DNA of 64,000 nt from Streptomyces phaeoluteigriseus (GCF_001896135.2 NZ_MPOH02000023.1:26674-90673); one strand, 5' to 3'. Positions 1-8,492 are shown, counted from the first letter of the stretch. Numbers and translations: made by a program. Notes: generated by a model not told the origin, from the sequence alone.

Positions 1-1
1 T

Positions 2-639
2 CTGCGGATCGAGACGTGCAGCGGGGGCGGCGGGCGCGTCGACCTCGGCATCCTCGCGCGCACCGACCAGGCCTGGGCGTCGGACAACACCGACGCCGTG
101 GACCGTCTGGCCATCCAGCACGGGTACGGGCAGGTCTATCCCGCCCGCACGATGTCCGCGTGGGTGACCGACGTGCCCAACCAGCTCACCGGCCGCACGG
201 TGCCGCTGCGGTTCCGTTTCCACTGCGCCATGGCCGGGCTGCTCGGCATCGGCGGCGACCTCACCCGCTGGTCTCGGGAGGAACTGGCCGAGGGCGCGCA
301 GCTGGTGGCCGAGTACAAGAAGGTGCGCCACCTGGTGCAGCAAGGTGCGCAGTACCGGCTGACCGAGCCGCTCGGCGACCGTCCGACGGTGGTGCAGTAC
401 ATCGCCGAGGACGCCGCCGAACTCCTCGTACTGGCCTGGCAGTACGGGCCCCGGCACGGCACCCCCCGCATCCCCGTCCGCCTGCCGGCGCTCACGCCCG
501 GTGCCCGCTACCGCGACACCCGCACCGGTACCGTGCACCACGCCACCGTCCTCACCGAGTACGGCCTCCTCCTCGACCTGCCGCGGGGCGACTGGTCGAG
601 CACGGCGGTACACCTGGTCCGGCTGCCGACTCGGACTGA
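2..639 (+). CDS. alpha-galactosidase (GH36), C-terminal part, 5' end outside window
   Basis: Hydrolyses terminal alpha-1,6-galactosides such as raffinose and melibiose. The frame is open from base 2 and reads the GH36 catalytic C-terminal half: ETCSGGGGRVDLGIL, then WASDNTDAVDR, which carries the usual acid/base Asp, then SAWVTDVPN and FRFHCAMAGLLGIGGDL. A beta-sandwich domain follows and ends near VHLVRLP at about base 630. No stop follows in this frame; it stays open to 1423, antisense to the next gene, whereas a TGA lies one frame away at 637-639. Either a 1-base indel near 630 hides the true stop or the protein has a spurious tail. I place the end at 639 because family homology stops there. 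The family call is firm; the 3' end is not. Confidence 0.8.
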   Translation, partial: ADRDVQRGRRARRPRHPRAHRPGLGVGQHRRRGPSGHPARVRAGLSRPHDVRVGDRRAQPAHRPHGAAAVPFPLRHGRAARHRRRPHPLVSGGTGRGRAAGGRVQEGAPPGAARCAVPADRAARRPSDGGAVHRRGRRRTPRTGLAVRAPARHPPHPRPPAGAHARCPLPRHPHRYRAPRHRPHRVRPPPRPAAGRLVEHGGTPGPAADSD

Positions 640-876
640 GACCGGCGCCGCGCCACCAGGACCACACGCGGCGCGCGCACGGCACCCGGCGCACCGGTGC
701 CGCCGTGCCGTGCCACCGGGCCCACCGGACCGTGCCACTGACACACGGCACCGCCGGACAGACCGGGCCACGCCACCCGGAGGCGGCCGGCCCGACCCGA
801 TGCGGTGTCATGGCGCGGGCGGGGGCCGTGACGGCCGGTTTCCGGTCTCCGGTCGGGGCGGGCGGGCGCCGGGGTG

Positions 877-1761
877 CTACCGGGTGGCCTGCCGGATCCA
901 GTGCAGGGTCCGGCCGAAGAGGTCCTCGACCTGCGCCTCGGGCAGGCCGTGCCAGACGTGGTCGGCGCCGGGAACCGTCCACAGGTCGACCGGGACGCCG
1001 GCCTCGCCTAGGCGGGCGGCCAGGGCTCGGCTGTGGTCGCAGTCGACCATGGAGTCGTCCTCGCCGTGCACCAGGAGGAAGGGCGGCGCTCCGGGCCGGA
1101 CCTGGGCGACGGGGCTCGCCTGGCGGGCGAGTCGCGGCACCTCGGCGGGGGCCGCTCCGAGGAGCAGCGCCTCCGGGGTGTCCGCGGCCTCGGCCTGCCG
1201 GCTCAGGTCGCTCGGCGCGTACCAGGCGACGGCGCCTCTCAGCCGCGACGCACCTTCGGACAGGGCGAGCAGGGCCGCGAGGTGCCCGCCGGCCGATTCG
1301 CCCCACACGGTCGTCCGGTCGATGTCCGTGCCGAGTTCGGGGGCGCGCAGGGCGAGCCAACGCAGGGCGGCGCGCAGGTCGTCCAGCGGGGCGGGGAAGA
1401 GGGCCTCGCCGCTGAGCCGGTAGTCGACCGAGGCGACGGCCAGCCCGGCGGCGGCGATCCGGGCGAAGGGGCCGGGCTCCCAGCTCCGCATCCGGTACCC
1501 CATGTCCTCGCGCCGCCCCCGGCGCCAGGCCCCGCCGTGCACGAACAGCACGAGGGGGACGGGCGGTCGGCCGGGATCGTGCCCGGGCAGCCACAGGTCG
1601 AGTTCGAGGGGCCGCGCCCCCGGTACGTCCGCGTAGGAAACGCCGCGCAGGAGGCGGACCCCGGCGTCGAGGTGCGCGGCCGGTGGCAGCGGCGCCTCGT
1701 CCGGGTGGGGGGCCGCGATCAGGGCGCGCAGGCCGGTGGGTGCGGTCACGGGGTGCGCCAC
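877..1761 (-). CDS. alpha/beta hydrolase (esterase), partner of quercetinase
   Basis: A 294-aa alpha/beta-hydrolase of the hormone-sensitive-lipase/BD-FAE type. Visible elements are the oxyanion motif VLFVHGGAW, the nucleophile elbow GESAGGHLAA (Ser), a late acid in LVHGEDDSMVD and the catalytic His in GADHVWHGL. No signal peptide, so cytoplasmic. The GTG start at 1759-1761 lies inside the 3' end of the quercetinase gene (16-nt overlap), so the two are translationally coupled. Inference from context: it could hydrolyse the depside ester released by quercetinase, giving protocatechuate and phloroglucinol carboxylate. The fold is certain; that substrate is a proposal. Confidence 0.85.
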   Translation of the reverse strand: MAHPVTAPTGLRALIAAPHPDEAPLPPAAHLDAGVRLLRGVSYADVPGARPLELDLWLPGHDPGRPPVPLVLFVHGGAWRRGRREDMGYRMRSWEPGPFARIAAAGLAVASVDYRLSGEALFPAPLDDLRAALRWLALRAPELGTDIDRTTVWGESAGGHLAALLALSEGASRLRGAVAWYAPSDLSRQAEAADTPEALLLGAAPAEVPRLARQASPVAQVRPGAPPFLLVHGEDDSMVDCDHSRALAARLGEAGVPVDLWTVPGADHVWHGLPEAQVEDLFGRTLHWIRQATR

Positions 1762-2303
1762 TGGTGGTCGGGCAGGAACCGCACGTCGTACCGCTGGGGC
1801 ACGGTGGCGAACTTGCTCCGCTCGGGTACGTACGGCGCCGTGGGCAGGTCGGGGCCCTCGACGGGTGTGCCGAGGTTCTCGAAGAACCGCTCGAACGTGC
1901 CGCCGGGGCCCGCGGCCACGCCGACGATCCGGCTGCCGTGCCGCTCGATGCGGTAGGCGTGGGGGCAGTTCGTCGGGACGAATCCGAAGTCGCCGCTGGT
2001 CAGGAGCTTCTCGTACTGCTCCCCCGCGGTGTCTTCGACGAACAGCCGCACCGCGCCGTCCGTCACGAAGAAGACCTCGTAGGTGTCCGGGTGGAGGTGG
2101 GCCGGGATGGTGTCGCCCTTGGGGCCCTCACAGGTGAAGAAGTTGAACGTGCCCTCCGTCTGCTCACCGCCCGCGTACACGGTGAACAGGTCGGTGAACA
2201 GCAGGGCGCGGTCGCCCATGCCCCGCTCGATGAAGTACGGCTTGCCCGGGTCGGGCGGGATCTGCGAGGCACGGCGGTACTGGGTGGCGTACTCGATGGT
2301 CAC
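1746..2303 (-). CDS. queD: quercetin 2,3-dioxygenase, bacterial single-cupin type
   Basis: Opens the C ring of quercetin and related flavonols with O2, releasing CO and a depside. The 185-aa length matches the single-cupin Streptomyces enzyme rather than the two-cupin fungal or Bacillus forms. The metal ligands are visible as His69 and His71 (IPAHLHPDTYE), Glu76 and His115 (NCPHAYRIE), the spacing known for Streptomyces QueD. Starts at GTG 2301-2303 behind a GAGGAGA ribosome site. First gene of an operon with the hydrolase at 877-1761 and divergent from the MarR gene at 2430. The perfect palindrome at 2346-2374 lies just upstream and probably makes it substrate-inducible. Confidence 0.9.
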   Translation of the reverse strand: MTIEYATQYRRASQIPPDPGKPYFIERGMGDRALLFTDLFTVYAGGEQTEGTFNFFTCEGPKGDTIPAHLHPDTYEVFFVTDGAVRLFVEDTAGEQYEKLLTSGDFGFVPTNCPHAYRIERHGSRIVGVAAGPGGTFERFFENLGTPVEGPDLPTAPYVPERSKFATVPQRYDVRFLPDHQWRTP

Positions 2304-2345
2304 GGCTCTCCTCGGTGGTGCGGCGGTGCGGTGGCCTGTCGACGG

Positions 2346-2374
2346 CCACTATGTCAGCCAGGCTGACATAGTGG
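2346..2374. promoter_or_regulatory. 29-bp perfect palindrome, likely MarR operator
   Basis: Two 14-bp arms, CCACTATGTCAGCC and its exact complement GGCTGACATAGTGG, flank a single central A. It sits between the divergent quercetinase (start 2303) and MarR (start 2430) genes, where an autoregulating MarR dimer would bind. A perfect 14-bp dyad is far beyond chance in 126 bp. That the neighbouring MarR protein binds it is inference. Confidence 0.8.
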
Positions 2375-2429
2375 TTCGGGAGCGTGCAAGACTTCGCTGA
2401 CCCTTTCTTCGTCCGACCCTGGGGAGTGC

Positions 2430-2879
2430 ATGAACGCCGGACGCCGCAGCCTGCCGCAGCTGCTGGGTGAGGCCCGTCGGTGGTTCGACGACGCCCTGCT
2501 GGCGGCCCTCGAAGCCGACGGCGCCGAGCAGGTGTCGTCCACCCAGCTGCAACTGTTCGCGGTCCTCGACGAGCGGGGCACGACGGTGTCCGAGCTGGCC
2601 CGCCGCATGGGCGTCACCCGGCAGACCGCGCACAAGGCCGTGCACACCCTGGTGACCATGGGCCTGCTGGAGCAGGTCCCGCACCCCAGCTCGGCCCGGC
2701 AACTGCTCATCCGCCGCACCCCGGCGGGCCGACGGGCGCACGAGCGGGCGACACAGGTCCTCGGCGCATTGGAACGCACCCTGGCCGAGCGGATCGGCGG
2801 GCGGTCCGTCGCGGAGCTGAGGGCCGTGCTGGAGCTGCCGTGGGGCGAGCCTCCGGAGCCTCCCGGGCCGGCGGGCTGA
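2430..2879 (+). CDS. MarR-family transcriptional regulator
   Basis: 149-aa winged-helix regulator. The DNA-binding core spans roughly residues 35-95: STQLQLFAVLDERG, the recognition region SELARRMGVTRQTAHKAV, then MGLLEQVPHPSSARQLLIR with the wing. Helical dimerisation segments lie at both ends. ATG 2430 follows GGGGAG closely. Divergent from quercetinase with a 29-bp palindrome between them, so it is most likely the flavonol-responsive repressor of that operon and of itself. The ligand is inferred from the neighbours, not from the protein. The C-terminus ends in a Pro/Glu-rich tail of no obvious role. Confidence 0.88.
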   Translation: MNAGRRSLPQLLGEARRWFDDALLAALEADGAEQVSSTQLQLFAVLDERGTTVSELARRMGVTRQTAHKAVHTLVTMGLLEQVPHPSSARQLLIRRTPAGRRAHERATQVLGALERTLAERIGGRSVAELRAVLELPWGEPPEPPGPAG

Positions 2880-2899
2880 GACCCGCCACGCATGCCGAC

Positions 2900-2927
2900 G
2901 GGGGCGCCCGACGTGTCGGACGCCCCC
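2900..2927. terminator. bidirectional hairpin terminator
   Basis: A 13-bp stem (GGGGGCGCCCGAC pairing with GTCGGACGCCCCC, one mismatch that becomes a G-U pair on the minus-strand RNA) with a 2-nt loop. It lies between the convergent MarR and xylanase genes. There is no U tract, which is usual for Streptomyces terminators. Confidence 0.7.
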
Positions 2928-2949
2928 GCTTCGGGCCCGGCCCGGACGG

Positions 2950-3945
2950 TCAGCTCGGTGCGCAGGAGACCGTCGGCCAGGTCCAGTTGCCGTTGGCCTG
3001 CACGGTGACCCCGAAGCTGTTGCCGCTGCCGTTGGGTTTCGCCGTCAGCACCTGACTGCTGGGATAGCTCGCGCTGACGTTCCAGGTGGAGAGGACCTTC
3101 GCCGGGGACGGCACGTTCATCGTCACCGTCCAGTTGCTCGCCCCGCCCACCGACACGTTCAGGTTGTACCGGTCACTCCACTGCTGACCCGCCGACACCG
3201 TCGCCGTACATCCGGTGCCACCGCCACCGCCTCCGCCACCGCCCGAACCGGCGTCTCCCAGCGTGATGTTGGAGGTGCCGCTGCTCTGGTAACCCTCCGT
3301 GCCGAGGATCATGTAGTTGAAGGTGCCCAGGCTCATTCCCGCGCGGGCCCAGGCGTCGAAGTGGTTGCCCGTGGTGATGGTTCCGCCGGTGCGCTTGGAC
3401 TGCCGGACGCTCCAGTACTGGTTGAAGGTGCGGGTGCCCTCGATGGAGGGGGCGTTGTACCGCGTGGTCTGGTAGATGTCGTACGTGCCGCCGTCGCTGG
3501 TGACGGTGCCCTTGAACGTTCCGGTGGGCCGGTAGGTGCCCCAGTTGTCGACGACGTAGTACTCGACGAGCGGATTGGTCGACCACCCGTAGAGCGCGAG
3601 GTAGGCGTTGCCGGACGGGTTGAAGGTGCCGGAGTAGGTCACGGCCCTGCGCCCGCCCGTGCTCCAGCCCTTGCCGGCGACGAAGTTGCCCGTGTTGCTC
3701 CAGGACGTGCCGTAGTTGCCGCCGGCGCCCAGGTTCATGGACACGGTGCCGGGGCTGTCGGTCCAGAACGAGTAGTAGTAGCCGTTGTCGGTGCCGGTCT
3801 GGTTGGTCGTGACGACGGTGTCGGCATGGGCCGGGACCGGCAGCAGCATCGTCACGACGACGGCCAGGGCGACGGCCCAGGCGCTTCGGGCGAGCGTGCG
3901 GAACCGCCCGCGACTGCGGCTCTGCGGATGGATGAACGCGGCCAT
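2950..3945 (-). CDS. xlnB: secreted endo-1,4-beta-xylanase, GH11 plus CBM2
   Basis: Cleaves xylan backbones outside the cell. Order of parts: a signal region with a basic stretch then AWAVALAVVVTMLLPVPAHA (cleavage after AHA); the GH11 jelly-roll with catalytic nucleophile Glu in PLVEYYVVDNW and acid/base Glu in ILGTEGYQSSG; a poly-Gly linker of nine Gly; and a C-terminal CBM2-type domain (CTATVSAGQQW to NGNWTWPTVSC) bounded by two Cys. At 331 aa it closely matches Streptomyces lividans XlnB in layout and wording. ATG 3945 is preferred over the ATG at 4002 because AAGGAGGAGG lies a few bases before it. Expressed alone; terminator at 2900-2927. Confidence 0.95.
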   Translation of the reverse strand: MAAFIHPQSRSRGRFRTLARSAWAVALAVVVTMLLPVPAHADTVVTTNQTGTDNGYYYSFWTDSPGTVSMNLGAGGNYGTSWSNTGNFVAGKGWSTGGRRAVTYSGTFNPSGNAYLALYGWSTNPLVEYYVVDNWGTYRPTGTFKGTVTSDGGTYDIYQTTRYNAPSIEGTRTFNQYWSVRQSKRTGGTITTGNHFDAWARAGMSLGTFNYMILGTEGYQSSGTSNITLGDAGSGGGGGGGGGTGCTATVSAGQQWSDRYNLNVSVGGASNWTVTMNVPSPAKVLSTWNVSASYPSSQVLTAKPNGSGNSFGVTVQANGNWTWPTVSCAPS

Positions 3946-4012
3946 GTGCGCGCCTCCTCCTTCGGGGGACGGGGAATGGCGAAAGTGTTGAGCGGTCCCC
4001 ATCGGCAGTCAA

Positions 4013-4041
4013 CAGTTTCGGTAGTCCTTTCGAAACCTTCG
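4013..4041. promoter_or_regulatory. possible LacI-type operator upstream of xylanase
   Basis: The xylanase leader contains TTTCGAAA (4028-4035) and a nearby TTTCGG/GTTTCG half-site. These resemble the CGAAACTTTCG-like elements reported before Streptomyces xylan and cellulose genes. It lies about 70-95 bases before the chosen start. The match is imperfect, so this is a suggestion only. Confidence 0.35.
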
Positions 4042-4315
4042 ACGACATTGAAGGGTCTTCAGAGAGCTTGTTCTGCCAGATCAATGGCTCTCACCTGGTG
4101 AGTCCTCCCCAGTGGGCGACCCAGAGGGACCATCAAGGAGATCCACTGGGGCGACCTGTCGGGCACGAAACAATCGCAGAGCTTCCGGACAGGTCGGAGC
4201 CGGCGACGGCAACGGCTTCCCGACACGCGTCCCGTCCGTCACTCGATGGGGTATCCGTCGATCTTCGGCTCCGGCGGCCCGCCATGCTCTGAGTGCCTCC
4301 ACGGCGACGGCCCGT

Positions 4316-4351
4316 GGGCATGGACACGGGCATGGACGTGGGCATGGGGGA
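4316..4351. repeat. three tandem 12-bp units before the isoprenoid operon
   Basis: GGGCATGGACAC, GGGCATGGACGT and GGGCATGGGGGA in direct succession, ending 7 bases before the ATG of the 94-aa gene. If translation began upstream they would encode an HG-rich stretch. More likely they lie in the leader and could affect translation initiation, since each unit offers an out-of-frame ATG and the last supplies the purine-rich ribosome site. Confidence 0.6.
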
Positions 4352-4358
4352 AGCGGCA

Positions 4359-4642
4359 TGACGTACACGACACCGCGCGGTCCGGCGCGCGAGGAGCAGG
4401 CATTGTTGCTGGCCGCCGGCCTGGCGGACCTGGCGGTGCGCACGGTCGGCTCCGCCTTCGGGACGCTGCGCGGGCTGCTGCGCCGGTCCGACACCGCCGA
4501 CCTCGCGCAGAGCGCTCGGCAGGAACTCCAGGCCCGCGGCAGACTCGCCCTGGACCGGTACGCGAACGTGCCTCCGGCCCACCTCGAGGTGCTCGCCCGG
4601 CACAAGCTCGCCCGCGAGAAGCCCGATTCCGGCGATGTCTGA
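4359..4642 (+). CDS. small helical protein, first gene of isoprenoid operon
   Basis: 94 aa, not recognised by family. An Ala/Leu-rich N-terminal half (EEQALLLAAGLADLAVRTV, then GTLRGLLRRSDTADL) suggests amphipathic helices, followed by a charged C-terminus ending KLAREKPDSGDV. No signal peptide or clear membrane span. ATG 4359 has GGGGGAAG before it. Its stop overlaps the start of the polyprenyl synthase by 8 nt, so it is translationally coupled and may be an accessory or membrane-recruiting subunit for that enzyme. Function unknown; role inferred from coupling only. Confidence 0.6.
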
Positions 4643-5686
4643 CGACTGGGACGCCGCCGCATTCCGGTCCCGCGTCGACACCGTCCTGCGTGCCCGGCTG
4701 GCCGAGGAAGCCGGCCTGCTGGTGGCGGTCGACGAGGACCTGGAGCCGGTGGCCGGACGACTGCGGGACGCCGCCGGGCACGGCAAACGCCTGCGGGCCG
4801 CGTTCTGTTACTGGGGATGGCGGGCGTCCGGACAGCCCGACAGCGACGCCCTCGTGCGGGCCGCCGCCTCCATGGAACTCGTGCACGCCGCCGCGATCGT
4901 CCACGACGACCTCATCGACGACAGCCCCCTGCGCCACGGAGCGCCCACCACCACGTCGCCTTCGCCACGGCCCTGCGCGGACGCCCCGACGCCCGCCCGG
5001 CCGGCCGGTCCCTGGCCATGCTCGTGGGCGACCTCCTGATGTCCCTGGCCGGGCAACTGTTCGTCACCAGCGGCCTGCCCACCGCCTACCTCGGCCGCGC
5101 CCGCGGCCTGTGGGCGGCGCTCGCCCGCGACCTCGTCGCCGGTGAATGCCTGGAGATCCTGCGCACCGGCGGCCGCCCCGACACCGCCGCCTCCCTCCAG
5201 GTGATCCGCCACAAGACCGCCAAGTACACCGTGGAACAGCCCCTGTTGATCGGCGGAGCGCTCGGCGGTGCCTCGCCCGCGCTGCGCGAAGGCCTGTCCG
5301 CCTACGGGCTGCCGCTGGGCGAGGCCTTCCAGCTGCGCGACGACCTGCTGGGCCTGTTCGGCGACCCGGAGCGCACCGGCAAGGCGGGCCTGGACGACCT
5401 GCGCACGCACCGGCCCACCGCCCTGCTCGCCGAGGCCTGGAACGCCGCCGACCCGGCGCAACGCGAACGGCTGAGCGCTGTCCTGGGGCGGCGCGACCTC
5501 GACGACGGCCACCTGGACGACGTACGAGAACTGATGCGTCAACTCGGGGCGCCGCGACGGATCGAGCGGATGATCCACACGCGGGTCGAGCAGGCCACAC
5601 GCGCCCTGGACGACGCCCCCGTCCCGCCGCGGGCGCGGCGCGCGCTCGAAGACCTCGCGCACCGGGCCACCGACCGCCTCCACTGA
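4635..5686 (+). pseudogene. polyprenyl diphosphate synthase, one frameshift
   Basis: Trans-isoprenyl diphosphate synthase, condensing IPP with allylic diphosphates. The first Asp-rich motif is in IVHDDLIDDSPLRHG and the second in FQLRDDLLGLFGD. Small Ala residues four and five positions before the first motif argue for C20 or longer products. The reading frame changes between about 4947 and 4960: codons up to RHGAPT are in one frame, HVAFATALRGRPD onward in another, as if one base were missing. Both halves join into one roughly 350-aa enzyme. Could be a sequencing indel or a true mutation. Sits between the 94-aa gene (8-nt overlap) and the oxygenase at 5732. Confidence 0.82.
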
Positions 5687-5731
5687 CACCGATCCGCCCA
5701 GCCGCCCCTAGCCGCCCGCCGAGGAGACCTC

Positions 5732-6892
5732 ATGACCTTCACCGAGACGTCGATGGACGCCCTGCGCGGCAGCGGCGACGAACTCGCCGACGCCGTCGTG
5801 GCCACCCTGTTCGAGCGGGGGGAGGTCGGCGCGTTCAACACGCTCATGCGCCATGTCTCCACCGCCGGCCAGGAGCCGCCCGACGGCCTGCCCGAGGTGG
5901 CCCGCGAGTACCTCCACGCCACGAGCGCTCCGCCGCACTGGGTGGACTGGACGGAGATGGAGAAGGCCCGGCTGTTCTTCATCGACAACAACGTGCACAT
6001 CTCCACCGCGCTGTCCTTCGCGTCCATGCCCGCCTGCTACCTCGTCCCGCACGTGGCCCGGCTCCTGTCGGCCACCCACGGGCTGAGCTATCCGTCCAAG
6101 CGCATGGCGGAGACCGGCCAGTTCACCGTTCTGCTGATGCGGCCCGATGCCTTCGAGGCCGGCAGCCGGTTCATCCCCGCCGCGCAGAAGGTGCGCCTGC
6201 TGCACGCCTCCATCCGGCACCACCTGACGCGGGAGAACCGCTGGGACGCACAGGCGCTGGGGGTGCCGATCTGCCAGGAGGACATGATCGGCGGGCAGAT
6301 GTTCTTCTCCCTGCTCGTCCTGGACTCCCTGCACCGCCTCGGCATCCACCTGTCCGAGGAGGGCGCGGAGGCGTACTTCTACGCCTGGCGCGTCGTCGGC
6401 GCCATGCTCGGCGTCGACCAGGACGCCGTGCCCCGGACCCTCCCGGAGGCCCGCCGGTTCCTCGACCTCTACATGACGCGCCACATGGGCCCGTCCGCCG
6501 AGGGCGCCCACCTGACCCGACAGCTCATCGACCTGTACGAGGACGTCGTCCCCGGCACGCTCTTCGACCCGGTCGTGTCCGCCCTGATCCGCCACCTCGT
6601 CGGCGACACCTGCGCCGACTGGCTCCAGGTCCCCCGCACCCCCTGGGACACCCTCGTCCGGGCCGTCCCCCACCTCCTGGGCGTCCTGGAGACGATCGAG
6701 GACCGCTCACCGACGGTCGGCTGGGCCCTGGACCGCCTGGGCCACCTCACCACCGTACTGGAGCTGTCCTCCCTCACCCGTGGCCGCGTCATGCACTACG
6801 CCATCCCCGAGCAGCTGAAGAAGGAGTACGGCGTCCCCGAAGGACCGGCCAGGACCGGCCGTTGGACACCGCCGCCCGCCACCGTCTCCTGA
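5732..6892 (+). CDS. MpaB/latex-clearing-protein-type oxygenase (DUF2236)
   Basis: 386-aa member of the DUF2236 family that includes the haem rubber oxygenase Lcp and MpaB. Typical family stretches seen: HWVDWTEMEKARLFFIDNN near the N-terminus, the helical core with LSYPSKRMAETGQF (family-conserved basic residue and Thr region), and HHLTRENRW. No Tat or Sec signal, unlike secreted Lcp, so probably intracellular. It follows the polyprenyl synthase by 45 nt, in the same operon. Known Lcp enzymes cleave polyisoprene double bonds; here the natural inference is oxidation or cleavage of the prenyl chain made by the upstream enzyme. Substrate unproven. Confidence 0.82.
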   Translation: MTFTETSMDALRGSGDELADAVVATLFERGEVGAFNTLMRHVSTAGQEPPDGLPEVAREYLHATSAPPHWVDWTEMEKARLFFIDNNVHISTALSFASMPACYLVPHVARLLSATHGLSYPSKRMAETGQFTVLLMRPDAFEAGSRFIPAAQKVRLLHASIRHHLTRENRWDAQALGVPICQEDMIGGQMFFSLLVLDSLHRLGIHLSEEGAEAYFYAWRVVGAMLGVDQDAVPRTLPEARRFLDLYMTRHMGPSAEGAHLTRQLIDLYEDVVPGTLFDPVVSALIRHLVGDTCADWLQVPRTPWDTLVRAVPHLLGVLETIEDRSPTVGWALDRLGHLTTVLELSSLTRGRVMHYAIPEQLKKEYGVPEGPARTGRWTPPPATVS

Positions 6893-7145
6893 CCGCCCCG
6901 TCCTCGGGCAGAAGCCGTCCGGACCGTCCGGGTGATCCGGGCAAGGGGGCGGGGCGGCGCTGACCTCCCCAGGTGCACCGCCCCGCACCACACGACGCAC
7001 GTCTGCCCAGGAAACCGCGTCGCACACCAGGGAATCGCGGGACACACTCCGCGGCCGGCACCGCCGCTCGGGGACGGCCCCGATCCGAAACGATCGGGGT
7101 CAGACTGGTCCGAACAGAAGACGCCCTCGCCCCGCAGGAGTACGC

Positions 7146-8348
7146 ATGCACCTCGACGTCGACGCGATCCGCGCGCAGGTCCCCGCCCTGAAGTCCGGCT
7201 CGGCCCGGTTCGACGCGCCCGGCGGCACGCAGACCCCGCAGCCGGTGATCGACGCCGTCGCCGAGGCCCTCGCCCACCCGCTGGCCAACCGGGGACAGCT
7301 CACGGAGGGCGAGCGCAACGCCGAGGGAATCGTGCTGGCGGCCCGCCGGGCGATGGGCGATCTGCTCGGCACCGACCCGGGCACCGTCGTCTTCGGCCGC
7401 AGCGCCACCCAGCTCACCTACGACCTGGCGCGCACCCTGGCCAGGGACTGGCGTCCCGGTGACGAGGTGGTCGTCACCCGCCTCGACCACGACGCCAACA
7501 TACGGCCCTGGGTCCAGGCGGCCGAGGCGGTGGGCGCGACCGTGCGCCGGGCGGACTTCGACCCGGCCACGGGCGAGCTGGCCCCGGAGCGGATCGGGGA
7601 GGTCCTGTCCCCGCGCACCCGGCTGGTGGCGGTCACCGCGGCGTCCAACCTCCTCGGCACCCGCCCCGACATCCCGGCCGTCGCCGAGCTCGCGCACCGG
7701 GCGGGCGCCCTGCTCCATGTCGACGCGGTGCACTTCGCCTCGCACGCCACGGTCGACCTCGCCGCGCTCGGCGCGGACACACTGGTGTGCTCGCCGTACA
7801 AGTTCCTCGGTCCGCACCTGGGCGTCCTGACCGGCCGGGCCGCACTGCTGGAGTCGCTGCGCCCGGACAAGCTGCTGCCGTCCACCGACGCCGTCCCCGA
7901 ACGCTTCGAGCTGGGCACGCTGCCGTACGAGTTGCTGGCCGGGGTGCGGGCCGCGGTGGACTTCCTCGCCGGGTTCGTGCCGGGGACCGGGCCCGACAGC
8001 CGCCGGGCGCGCCTGGTCGCGTCCTTCGCGGCGATCGAGGCCCACGAGGACGCGCTGCGCCGGCGCCTTGAGGCCGGGCTGTCGCAGACCGGCGGGGTGA
8101 CGGTGTACTCGCGGGCCGTGCGGCGCACCCCCACCCTGTTGTTCACGGTGGCCGGTCACACCCCGGCGGACGTCTCCCGCCATCTCGCCGGGCACGGTGT
8201 GGACGCGCCCGCCGGGTCGTTCTACGCCCTGGAGGCGTCCCGCCACCTCGGACTCGGCGACGGGGGCGGCGTACGGGTCGGGTTGGCGCCGTACAGCTCC
8301 GACGAGGACGTCGAGCGGCTTCTGGAGGCGCTCGATTCCCTTGGATGA
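7146..8348 (+). CDS. cysteine desulfurase-like class-V aminotransferase
   Basis: 400-aa PLP enzyme of fold type I. The PLP lysine is Lys219 in CSPYKFLGPHLG and the pyridine-nitrogen Asp is Asp193 in LLHVDAVHFASH. The N-terminus (RFDAPGGTQTPQPVIDA) is typical of the cysteine-desulfurase-like subfamily rather than housekeeping IscS/SufS. I see no SufU or SufBCD neighbours, so a general Fe-S role is not suggested. Own promoter region in the roughly 250-base gap after 6892. ATG 7146 follows CAGGAG. Possible activities are cysteine desulfurase, selenocysteine lyase or an amino-acid lyase; not decided by the sequence. Confidence 0.85.
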   Translation: MHLDVDAIRAQVPALKSGSARFDAPGGTQTPQPVIDAVAEALAHPLANRGQLTEGERNAEGIVLAARRAMGDLLGTDPGTVVFGRSATQLTYDLARTLARDWRPGDEVVVTRLDHDANIRPWVQAAEAVGATVRRADFDPATGELAPERIGEVLSPRTRLVAVTAASNLLGTRPDIPAVAELAHRAGALLHVDAVHFASHATVDLAALGADTLVCSPYKFLGPHLGVLTGRAALLESLRPDKLLPSTDAVPERFELGTLPYELLAGVRAAVDFLAGFVPGTGPDSRRARLVASFAAIEAHEDALRRRLEAGLSQTGGVTVYSRAVRRTPTLLFTVAGHTPADVSRHLAGHGVDAPAGSFYALEASRHLGLGDGGGVRVGLAPYSSDEDVERLLEALDSLG

Positions 8349-8492
8349 GGCGCCCTCGGGGACGTGCCGAGCATCCCGGATCGGCGTAGCGTCCTTGATG
8401 ACGGAGGCGCGGCATGTCTGCGGAGGCGTGCCGCGCCGCGCGTGGAGCCGGCAGCCGTCCGCGAGGCTCCCCCCTGACGCTGGAGGTGCCTC

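Noticed and set aside
98..1423. Single long ORF continuing alpha-galactosidase 790 bases antisense into the hydrolase gene
   Set aside because: Homology ends near 630; the tail is Arg/Pro/Ala-rich antisense translation of a well-supported gene. A hidden stop through a one-base indel is more likely.
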